From contig JAEZFL010000017.1 of the NCBI GenBank assembly GCA_023417515.1, forward strand, positions 1 through 8,309: a stretch of 8,309 nucleotides of DNA. The letters run 5' to 3'. The position numbers and the translations under genes are program-made. The notes beneath the pieces are model-generated. The model did not search any database. It was not told the origin of the DNA and saw only the letters and a list, made by a program, of their open reading frames with translations. The stretch is from Pseudomonadota bacterium. GTDB lineage: Bacteria; Pseudomonadota; Alphaproteobacteria; Sphingomonadales; Sphingomonadaceae. Positions 1 through 6,371 of the stretch are shown in pieces (within the stretch, counting starts at the first letter, position 1; every line of letters starts with the position of its first letter).

Positions 1-40
1 TCGGGGCGGGGGGGTACGGTGCTGGTTCTGATGCGCGGAA

Positions 41-97
41 GCCCCTCACCCGTCGCCTTCGGCGACACCCTCACCCTATGGGAGAGGGAAGAGGGGT
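41..97. repeat. G/C-rich structured intergenic repeat (three-stem element)
   Basis: The 127 nt beyond the nuoF stop contain no supportable gene. Within them lies a compact folded element. An outer stem pairs CCCCTC (42-47) with GAGGGG (91-96). Inside it sit two hairpins: a perfect 6-bp stem with a 3-nt loop (GTCGCC-TTC-GGCGAC, 52-66) and a 9-bp stem with one A/A mismatch and a TAT loop (68-76 pairing with 80-88). The layout resembles the larger element at 7641-7770, which also combines a CCCTC/GAGGG-type stem with a 6-bp hairpin having a GAA/TTC loop. I infer a dispersed REP-like or mosaic intergenic element of the genome. It could also act as an RNA structure in the nuo transcript between nuoF and the next gene, or as an attenuator. 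There is no T-tract, so a classical intrinsic terminator is not supported. Confidence 0.55.
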
Positions 98-127
98 GTC
101 CTGAAGCCGTCATCGTGGCCATCGCCG

Positions 128-1429
<1,302 letters not shown>

Positions 1430-1432
1430 GGG

Positions 1433-2371
1433 TCAGCCCTCGCTCTTCTTGGTGGCGCGCGGCTTCTTGGTGGCGCCGCTCGCGGTTCCCGGCTCGTCGG
1501 CCGCCGTCGCCTCGGCACGCGCGCCAGGCTCGATCGGCGGCTTGCCCTTGGCGGTGCGGTCGGCCGGGGTGTCGGCCGCCTGCTGCTCGGGCCGCGTCGG
1601 CTCCGGCCGGCCGGGGGTGAGCTTGTTGCCGGCATTCTGGGATTGCGACTGGCTCTGCGACTGCGTCGCGACCGGAGCGGCTGCTGCCGGGGCCGGGGGC
1701 GCTGTGGCTGCCTCCTCGGGCGCCGTCTTCTCGAAGCGGTGGCGCCAGGCACCGACGAGGGAGCCGTCGAACAGGGCGGTCTCGGTCAGCGTCGTCAGGC
1801 CGCCCTCGGGCGCCGAGAGCTGGCGGTTCACCTGCGGGCCGGTGACGACCGGCTTGCCGGCGGCGAGCCGGTCGAGCAGCGCCTCGAACGATTCGGGCGT
1901 CAGGTCCTCGTAGTAGTCGAAATTGATCTGCACCATCGGCGCGTTGGCACAGGCGCCGAGGCATTCCACCTCGACCCAGGAGAATTTGCCGTCGTCGGTG
2001 ACATGATGCTGCTCGCCGAAGCGCTTGCGGCAGACGGCCTTCAGCGCCTCGGCGCCGCGCAGCGCGCAAGGGGTCGTGCCGCAGAGCTGGACGAGGTAGC
2101 GCCCGACGGGCTCGAGGTTGAACATCGTGTAGAAGGTCGCGACCTCGAGGGCGCGGATATAGGGCATGCCGAGCATGTCGGCGACGGCGCGGATCGCCGG
2201 CTCCGGCAGCCAGCCGCCGGACTGCTCCTGCGCCTTCCAGAGGAGGGCGATGATCGCGCTCGCCTGCCGGCCGGGCGGGTACTTCGCCATCTCCGCCTTG
2301 GCGAACAGGAGATTCTCGGTCGTGAAGGTGAAGCCGTCCGGCTGCTCGGCGGCGAGGCGACGTACGGCCAT
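1433..2371 (-). CDS. nuoE: NADH-quinone oxidoreductase subunit E (NuoE, 24-kDa type) with long C-terminal tail
   Basis: NuoE carries the [2Fe-2S] cluster N1a next to the FMN of NuoF. The thioredoxin-like domain spans roughly residues 15-185. All four cluster ligands are present: C97 and C102 (CGTTPC) and C137 and C141 (CLGAC). At 312 residues the protein is much longer than the E. coli type (about 166). After about residue 215 it continues as a low-complexity Ala/Pro/Glu-rich tail with a QSQSQSQSQ run (237-245) and a basic end (TKKPRATKKSEG). Extended NuoE tails occur in Hyphomicrobiales, so the tail may be lineage-typical, but I see no recognisable domain in it. The ATG (2369-2371) overlaps the stop of the upstream Uma2 gene by 1 nt (TGATG), with GGAG (2379-2382) 7 nt upstream. 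nuoF follows after 3 nt, so the genes are almost certainly co-translated. Confidence 0.96.
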   Translation of the reverse strand: MAVRRLAAEQPDGFTFTTENLLFAKAEMAKYPPGRQASAIIALLWKAQEQSGGWLPEPAIRAVADMLGMPYIRALEVATFYTMFNLEPVGRYLVQLCGTTPCALRGAEALKAVCRKRFGEQHHVTDDGKFSWVEVECLGACANAPMVQINFDYYEDLTPESFEALLDRLAAGKPVVTGPQVNRQLSAPEGGLTTLTETALFDGSLVGAWRHRFEKTAPEEAATAPPAPAAAAPVATQSQSQSQSQNAGNKLTPGRPEPTRPEQQAADTPADRTAKGKPPIEPGARAEATAADEPGTASGATKKPRATKKSEG

Positions 2372-2928
2372 CAGGCGGCTCCGAGCAGGCGAGTGACGGG
2401 AATGGAGATGCCGGGCGGGTCGAGAACGATGTCGCCGTCGCCGCTGATCTGAGTGGCGATCGTTCCGCCCGCGTCCCTTCGATGATGAATGATGACCGAT
2501 TGGTCGGTCCGGACGATGATGTAGTGGACGATGCTGGGTACGGAGAAATACTCGACGAGTTTCGCTGTCGTGTCGTCACGCGTGCTCGACGGCGAGGTCA
2601 CCTCGACGACGATCATCGGCGCGTCGATGAACATCGAGTCGAGATCCGGCTCCTTGCCGCACTGAACTGAGCAGTCGGGCTCCCGAACGGTGTGCTGGTC
2701 GATGGCGACGCTCACCCCGTCCGTGAAAACCCTGCACGGAATGCCCGCCTCCCGAACGGCGTCGTCGAGGGCCCGCGCGACGGCAAATTTCACGACCGCG
2801 TGCCGCACCCGCTCGGGTGCCATACCGATCGGCTGTCCGTCCACGAGCTCATAGCGGCCCTCTTGCCCCGCCGCCCAGTCCAAAAACTCGGGCACCGTCA
2901 TGCGCGGCGGGCGGGCGGGCGCGTTCAC
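2371..2928 (-). CDS. Uma2 family (DUF820) protein, PD-(D/E)XK nuclease-like, inside the nuo operon
   Basis: The 185-residue product matches the Uma2/DUF820 family, which has a restriction-endonuclease-like PD-(D/E)XK fold and no well-established cellular role. Seen in order: MTVPEFLDW (10-18), RYELVDG (25-31, with E27 and D30), the PD pair (REPD, 82-85), the hydrophobic strand ending in the E-x-T/S motif (IVVEVTSPSS, 106-115, E109), and KLVEYF (123-128, K123). These fit the acidic and lysine residues of the family's putative active site, so it looks intact. The GTG start (2926-2928) overlaps the nuoD stop as GTGA, and a good Shine-Dalgarno (GAGGTGG) lies 4 nt upstream. Met10 is an alternative start but has no coupling logic. 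The stop overlaps the nuoE start by 1 nt. It is not a known complex I subunit or assembly factor. Uma2 genes are often multicopy and mobile in distribution, so insertion into the operon is plausible. Confidence 0.9.
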   Translation of the reverse strand: MNAPARPPRMTVPEFLDWAAGQEGRYELVDGQPIGMAPERVRHAVVKFAVARALDDAVREAGIPCRVFTDGVSVAIDQHTVREPDCSVQCGKEPDLDSMFIDAPMIVVEVTSPSSTRDDTTAKLVEYFSVPSIVHYIIVRTDQSVIIHHRRDAGGTIATQISGDGDIVLDPPGISIPVTRLLGAA

Positions 2929-4109
2929 CGGTCCACCTCGCCGAAGACGATGTCGAGCGAGCCCAAAATAGCCGAGACGTCGGCCAGCATGTGGCCGCGG
3001 CACATGAAGTCCATCGCCTGCAGGTGCGCGAAGCCCGGCGCGCGGATCTTCGCGCGATAGGGTTGGTTGGTGCCATCGGCGACGAGGTAGACGCCGAACT
3101 CGCCCTTCGGCGCCTCGACCGCGGCGTAGACCTCGCCGGGCGGCACCCGGAAGCCCTCGGTATAGAGCTTGAAGTGATGGATGAGCGCCTCCATCGAGCG
3201 CTTCATCTCGCCCCGCTTCGGTGGCACGAACTTCTGGTTCGGCGTCGATACCGGGCCGTGCTCGACCGCGAGGCGGTCGAGGCACTGGCGCATGATGGCC
3301 ACCGACTGGCGCATCTCCTCCATGCGGACGACGTAGCGGTCGTAGCAGTCGCCGTGCCGGCCGACCGGAATGTCGAAGTCGAGATCGGCGTAGCACTCGT
3401 AGGGCTGCGCCTTGCGCAGGTCCCAGGCGGCGCCGCTGCCGCGCACCATGACGCCCGAGAAGCCGAAGGCGAACGCGTCCTCGAGCTTGACGCCGCCGAT
3501 GTCGACCGTGCGCTGCTTGAAGATGCGGTTGCCGGTGACGAGGCGGTCGAGGTCGTCGAGCACTTTCAGGAAGGGCCCGCAGAAGGCGCCGATGTCGGCC
3601 AGAAGCTCCGGCGGCAGGTCCTGGTGGACGCCGCCGGGGCGGAAATAGGCCGCATGCATCCTGGACCCGGACGCGCGCTCGTAAAAGACCATCAGCTTCT
3701 CGCGCTCCTCGAAGCCCCACAGCGGCGGGGTGAGGGCGCCGACGTCCATCGCGAAGGTGGTGACGTTGAGCAGGTGCGAGAGGAGGCGGCCGATCTCTGA
3801 ATAGAGCACGCGGATCAGCTGGCCGCGGATCGGCACCTCGATGCCGACCAGCTTCTCGATGGCGAGGCACCAGGCATGCTCCTGGTTCATCGGCGCGACA
3901 TAGTCGAGCCGGTCGAAATAGGGCAGGGCCTGGAGAAAGGTTTTCGCCTCGATCAGCTTCTCGGTGCCGCGGTGCAGGAGGCCGATATGCGGATCGACGC
4001 GCTCGACCACCTCGCCGTCGAGCTCGAGCACGAGCCGCAGCACGCCGTGCGCGGCCGGATGCTGCGGGCCGAAATTGATCGAGAAGTTGCGGACGCTGGC
4101 TTCGGCCAT
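2925..4109 (-). CDS. nuoD: NADH-quinone oxidoreductase subunit D (NuoD, 49-kDa type)
   Basis: NuoD forms, together with NuoB, the quinone-binding chamber of complex I at the base of the peripheral arm. It descends from the large subunit of [NiFe] hydrogenases. The 394 residues match the alphaproteobacterial 49-kDa type, a stand-alone NuoD and not the fused NuoCD of enterobacteria. Signatures: NFGPQHPAAHGVLRL (12-26, with H17 and H21 of the quinone-site loop), LHRGTEKL (45-52), and YFDRLDYV (64-71, where Y70 is the candidate quinone-headgroup tyrosine). The C-terminus contains RGHMLADVSAILGSLDIVFGEVDR-type ending residues, conserved in the family. The ATG (4107-4109) follows the thioesterase stop by 3 nt. 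No strong Shine-Dalgarno is visible, which suggests dependence on upstream translation. The stop overlaps the Uma2 start by 4 nt. Confidence 0.98.
   Translation of the reverse strand: MAEASVRNFSINFGPQHPAAHGVLRLVLELDGEVVERVDPHIGLLHRGTEKLIEAKTFLQALPYFDRLDYVAPMNQEHAWCLAIEKLVGIEVPIRGQLIRVLYSEIGRLLSHLLNVTTFAMDVGALTPPLWGFEEREKLMVFYERASGSRMHAAYFRPGGVHQDLPPELLADIGAFCGPFLKVLDDLDRLVTGNRIFKQRTVDIGGVKLEDAFAFGFSGVMVRGSGAAWDLRKAQPYECYADLDFDIPVGRHGDCYDRYVVRMEEMRQSVAIMRQCLDRLAVEHGPVSTPNQKFVPPKRGEMKRSMEALIHHFKLYTEGFRVPPGEVYAAVEAPKGEFGVYLVADGTNQPYRAKIRAPGFAHLQAMDFMCRGHMLADVSAILGSLDIVFGEVDR
2933..2939 (-). promoter_or_regulatory. Shine-Dalgarno site deciding the Uma2 GTG start
   Basis: Read on the minus strand, GAGGTGG lies 4 nt before the GTG at 2926-2928, within the last codons of nuoD. 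Together with the GTGA stop/start overlap it favours this GTG over the internal Met10 codon and supports translational coupling to nuoD. Confidence 0.65.
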
Positions 4110-4112
4110 CTC

Positions 4113-4547
4113 TCAAACCCGCGCCGCGGCGGCGGCCGCCGATTTTGCCGCGGTCGCGGCGTTGAAGCGATCCCAATCGACGATGAAGCGCGCGTGACGG
4201 CCCTCGCCGATCGTCTCGACGCCGTCATGCGCGCGCACCTCGAAGGAGGCACGGCGGCCCTTCACGGCCACGCATTCGGCATCCACCGTGACGGTCAAAC
4301 CGGGCGGCGTCGCGGCGGTGTGGCTCACGTCGATATGCACGCCGAGGCTGCGCTCGCCGGGATCGAGATGCGGGGCGATCGCCTCCATGCAGGCCCATTC
4401 CATGAGGCCGACCATGAAGCCGGTCGCGAACACCTCCGGCATGGCGCGGAATTCCGCAGATTCCGGATAGAGATGCGGCACGGTCTTCGACACGGGCACC
4501 TCGTAGCGCAGACGGTGCGACAGGCCGGGACGCAGCGTCGGCTTCAC
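4113..4547 (-). CDS. FlK-like (fluoroacetyl-CoA thioesterase family) hotdog-fold thioesterase inside the nuo operon
   Basis: The 144-residue hotdog-fold protein strongly resembles FlK, the fluoroacetyl-CoA thioesterase of Streptomyces cattleya (comparison from memory). Shared blocks include KTVPHLYPES (21-30), PEVFATGFMVGLMEWAC (37-53), SHTAATPPGLTVTV (75-88) and AHDGVETIGEG (106-116). The FlK catalytic residues fall at identical numbers: Thr42, Glu50 and His76; Gly69 and Arg120 are also kept. In the hydrophobic lid Val23 and Phe33 are kept, but Phe36 is Met36. Predicted role: cytosolic hydrolysis of a short acyl-CoA. Fluoroacetyl-CoA specificity is not implied, because Phe36 is linked to it in FlK and no fluorometabolite gene is in view. 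The GTG start (4545-4547) overlaps the nuoC stop as GTGA, with AAGGGAGG 6 nt upstream. It ends in an Ala-rich tail (129-144), and nuoD follows after 3 nt. The link to complex I is unexplained. Confidence 0.92.
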   Translation of the reverse strand: MKPTLRPGLSHRLRYEVPVSKTVPHLYPESAEFRAMPEVFATGFMVGLMEWACMEAIAPHLDPGERSLGVHIDVSHTAATPPGLTVTVDAECVAVKGRRASFEVRAHDGVETIGEGRHARFIVDWDRFNAATAAKSAAAAAARV

Positions 4548-5167
4548 GCCGGGCCTCCCTTGGCCTTCTCGTCGCCCGGCAATGCATATTGCGGGCCTTC
4601 CCAGGGGCTGAGGAAGTCGAAGTCGCGGAACTCCTGCGTGAGCCGCACCGGCTCGTAGACGACCCGCTTCATCGAATCGTCCCAGCGCACCTCGACGAAG
4701 CCGGTGAGCGGGAAATCCTTGCGCAGCGGATAGCCGTCGAAGCCGTAGTCGGTGAGGATGCGCCGCAGATCGGGGTGCTCGGCGAACAGGATGCCGTAGA
4801 GGTCGTAGGCCTCGCGCTCGAACCAGTCGGCGCCGATGAACACCTCGACCGCGGAGGGGACGGGCGTCGTCTCGTCCGTCGCCGCCTTCACGCGTATTCG
4901 CTGGTTCAGGTAGGGCGACAGAAGGTGGTAGACGACGTCGAAGCGCCGCTCGCGCTGCGGCCAGTCGACGCCGCAGATGTCGATCAGGCAGACGAAGCGG
5001 CAGCGCGGATCGTCGCGCAGCATGCGCAGCACCGAGACGATGTGCACCGGATCGCATTCGAGCGTCAGCTCGGTGTGCTCGACGCTCCAGCGCTCGAGCG
5101 CGGGGCCGAGATTGGCGGCGATGTGCTCGCCGAGCTCGGTGAGGCTTTCGGCCGTCTGGATCGCCAT
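4544..5167 (-). CDS. nuoC: NADH-quinone oxidoreductase subunit C (NuoC, 30-kDa type)
   Basis: NuoC is a peripheral-arm subunit that packs against NuoD and NuoB and helps hold the N2/quinone region. It binds no cofactor. The 207-residue protein has the normal length for the stand-alone 30-kDa form. The family signature is clear at residues 117-151 (EREAYDLYGILFAEHPDLRRIL then YGFDGYPLRKDFPLTG), followed by the typical YEPVRLTQEFRDFDFLSPWEG end region (171-191). The ATG (5165-5167) is 2 nt after the nuoB stop. The upstream Shine-Dalgarno is weak, so coupling to nuoB is likely. Its stop (4544-4546) overlaps the GTG of the FlK-like gene, and its last codons carry that gene's ribosome-binding site. 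Confidence 0.97.
   Translation of the reverse strand: MAIQTAESLTELGEHIAANLGPALERWSVEHTELTLECDPVHIVSVLRMLRDDPRCRFVCLIDICGVDWPQRERRFDVVYHLLSPYLNQRIRVKAATDETTPVPSAVEVFIGADWFEREAYDLYGILFAEHPDLRRILTDYGFDGYPLRKDFPLTGFVEVRWDDSMKRVVYEPVRLTQEFRDFDFLSPWEGPQYALPGDEKAKGGPA
4554..4561 (-). promoter_or_regulatory. Strong Shine-Dalgarno for the FlK-like gene
   Basis: AAGGGAGG on the minus strand lies 6 nt before the GTG at 4545-4547, inside the nuoC 3' end. It is the strongest ribosome-binding site seen in the operon. It fixes the start at the GTGA junction and suggests the thioesterase is translated well in its own right. Confidence 0.7.
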
Positions 5168-5169
5168 GG

Positions 5170-5718
5170 TCAGCGCTCGATCGTGCCGGTGCGGCGGATC
5201 TTCTTCTGCAGCATCAGCACGCCGTACAGAAGCGCCTCCGCGGTCGGCGGGCAGCCGGGGACGTAGATGTCGACCGGGACGATCCGGTCGCAGCCGCGCA
5301 CCACCGCATAGGAATAATGGTAGTAGCCGCCGCCATTGGCGCAGCTGCCCATCGAGATGACGTAGCGCGGCTCCGACATCTGGTCGTAGACGCGGCGCAG
5401 GGCGGGGGCCATCTTGTTGCACAGGGTGCCGGCGACGATCATCACGTCGGACTGGCGCGGGCTGGCGCGCGGCGCGGCGCCGAACCGCTCCATGTCGTAG
5501 CGCGGCATGTTGACGTGGATCATCTCGACCGCGCAGCAGGCGAGGCCGAAGGTCATCCACCACAAAGAGCCGGTCCGGGCCCACTGGAACAGCTCCTCGG
5601 TTGAGGTGACCAGGAAACCCTTGTCCGAAACCTCGCCCTGGAGCTGGTTGAAGAAGTCCAGGTCAGAACCCTGATCGCCAGTGGGACGCAGATTCTCGTG
5701 GCGCGGATCGAGGATCAC
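5170..5718 (-). CDS. nuoB: NADH-quinone oxidoreductase subunit B (NuoB, PSST type)
   Basis: NuoB carries the terminal [4Fe-4S] cluster N2, which passes electrons to quinone. The 182-residue protein contains the N2 ligands C61 and C62 (FGLACCAVEM), C126 (MGSCANGG) and C156 (VPGCPPTAEALLYG). It also has the conserved VSDKGFLVTSTE (30-41) and APRASPRQSD (82-91) segments. The start is a GTG at 5716-5718 that overlaps the nuoA stop as GTGA, with GGAG (5724-5727) 5 nt upstream. The open frame continues further upstream, but that part is antiphase to nuoA and reads as shadow sequence. The N-terminal 28 residues before VSDKGF are variable, as in other NuoB proteins. nuoC follows after 2 nt. Confidence 0.97.
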   Translation of the reverse strand: MILDPRHENLRPTGDQGSDLDFFNQLQGEVSDKGFLVTSTEELFQWARTGSLWWMTFGLACCAVEMIHVNMPRYDMERFGAAPRASPRQSDVMIVAGTLCNKMAPALRRVYDQMSEPRYVISMGSCANGGGYYHYSYAVVRGCDRIVPVDIYVPGCPPTAEALLYGVLMLQKKIRRTGTIER

Positions 5719-6095
5719 TCCCACTCCAGCGCTCCTTTCTTCCAGGCATAGGCAAAGCCGAGACCGAGCTCGACGAGGAAAATCATCATCGAGGCCCAGC
5801 CGATCCAGCCGATCTCGTCGAGGCTGACCGCCCAGGGGAACAGGTAGGCGGCCTCGATGTCGAAGATGATGAACAGGATCGCGACCAGATAGAAGCGCAC
5901 GTCGAACTGCGAGCGGCTGTCCTCGAACGCGGGAAAGCCGCACTCATATTCCGCGACCTTGTCCGGATACGGGTTGGCCGCCCCGGTGAGGCGCGACACC
6001 ATCATCGGCAGGAACACGAAGGACGCCGACAGCGCGAGCGCGACGCCTAGGAACAGCAGGATCGGCAGGTAGCCGGCGGCGACGGACGACGCCAT
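5715..6095 (-). CDS. nuoA: NADH-quinone oxidoreductase subunit A (NuoA)
   Basis: NuoA is a small membrane subunit at the joint of the hydrophilic and membrane arms of complex I, next to the quinone channel. The 126-residue protein shows three membrane segments (about 8-31, 66-89 and 98-117). It has the conserved cytosolic loop YECG (50-53), the FDVRFYL motif (64-70) and the acidic residues D79 and E81 in FDIEA. These correspond to the conserved acidic pair of E. coli NuoA. I chose the ATG at 6093-6095 because it gives the usual family length and has GGAG (6106-6109) 10 nt upstream. An in-frame ATG at 6162-6164 would add 23 residues unlike NuoA and would overlap the candidate promoter. It is the first gene of the operon and couples to nuoB by GTGA. 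Confidence 0.96.
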   Translation of the reverse strand: MASSVAAGYLPILLFLGVALALSASFVFLPMMVSRLTGAANPYPDKVAEYECGFPAFEDSRSQFDVRFYLVAILFIIFDIEAAYLFPWAVSLDEIGWIGWASMMIFLVELGLGFAYAWKKGALEWE

Positions 6096-6135
6096 TTCGA
6101 GGAGACTCCACAAGGCCTTCGAGGACTTGGCGCGG

Positions 6136-6164
6136 CTTCTAGGGCCGAAGGTCGGAGCGGGCAA
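6136..6164 (-). promoter_or_regulatory. Candidate sigma70-type promoter of the nuo operon
   Basis: On the minus strand, TTGCCC (6159-6164) and TAGAAG (6136-6141) are separated by 17 nt, and they lie about 40-70 nt upstream of the nuoA ATG. Initiation would fall near 6129, leaving a leader of about 35 nt that contains the GGAG before nuoA. The -35 fits an alphaproteobacterial TTGxC-type box; the -10 match is only moderate. This is inference by eye in a GC-rich region. Confidence 0.35.
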
Positions 6165-6222
6165 GGCTTGCAGGGGCCTGAATTCGCGCCTTTCCGCGGC
6201 ATTTTCGTCGCTCGGGACGTTG

Positions 6223-6251
6223 GCTTGGTCGTTTCCGCATCCGCTTGGTCG
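6223..6251. repeat. 9-bp direct repeat with 20-bp pitch
   Basis: GCTTGGTCG occurs at 6223-6231 and again at 6243-6251, a start-to-start spacing of 20 bp, about two helical turns. Two such copies on one DNA face upstream of divergent promoters could be tandem regulator sites. Chance recurrence in GC-rich DNA is also possible. Confidence 0.35.
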
Positions 6252-6275
6252 ATCCGCGCGGCGGAGTCATCGACC

Positions 6276-6287
6276 GTTCATGTGAAC
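6276..6287. repeat. Short inverted repeat in the divergent promoter region
   Basis: GTTCA (6276-6280) and TGAAC (6283-6287) form a perfect 5-bp inverted repeat with a 2-nt centre. This is operator-like in size, but short enough to occur by chance. It lies upstream of the plus-strand gene and about 110 bp upstream of the candidate nuo -35 box. Confidence 0.3.
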
Positions 6288-6360
6288 CTCTCGCCCGCTG
6301 AGGCATTGAGCGCCCCACCTGCTCAGTGGAGACGACGCGAGATGATGCACCGGCCGATCG

Positions 6361-6365
6361 AAGGA
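6361..6365 (+). promoter_or_regulatory. Shine-Dalgarno site deciding the start of the plus-strand membrane-protein gene
   Basis: AAGGA lies 6 nt before the ATG at 6372-6374. The earlier in-frame ATG at 6342 has only GGAG (6328-6331) at 10 nt. The better spacing favours 6372, although 6342 cannot be excluded. Confidence 0.5.
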
Positions 6366-6371
6366 ACCCTG

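Larger units (their letters stand above)
6096..6371. other. Divergent intergenic region between nuoA and the plus-strand membrane-protein gene
   Basis: This 276-bp stretch separates the nuo operon from a divergent gene and is the only place in view where a nuo promoter can sit. An open frame extends through it on the plus strand from 6168, but its translation before about 6342 looks like non-coding sequence (Ser/Ala/Arg-rich, no hydrophobic or conserved pattern). It contains the candidate nuo promoter, a 9-bp direct repeat (6223-6251) and a short inverted repeat (6276-6287). I could not identify a convincing promoter for the plus-strand gene. Confidence 0.6.

Noticed and set aside
68..88. Intrinsic terminator after nuoF
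   Set aside because: The hairpin is good, but no T-rich tract follows on the minus strand, and the nuo operon is expected to continue to the left.
2817..3800. A 327-codon open frame on the plus strand inside nuoD
   Set aside because: It is the mirror frame of a certain nuoD gene, with biased composition and no recognisable motif.
2371..4176. A 601-codon minus-strand frame that could suggest a long fusion ending in the Uma2 domain
   Set aside because: The upstream two thirds are an out-of-frame reading of nuoD (Arg/Pro/Ala-rich). Only the part from the GTG at 2928 has a protein-like pattern, so there is no fusion protein.
4113..4547. Fluorometabolite resistance as the definite role of the FlK-like protein
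   Set aside because: No fluorinase or other fluorometabolite gene is in view, Phe36 is replaced by Met, and the operon context is respiratory. Family membership is supported, but the substrate is not.
6096..6164. N-terminal extension of NuoA from the ATG at 6162-6164
   Set aside because: The extra 23 residues are not NuoA-like, the family length is met from the ATG at 6095, and the candidate promoter overlaps the extension.
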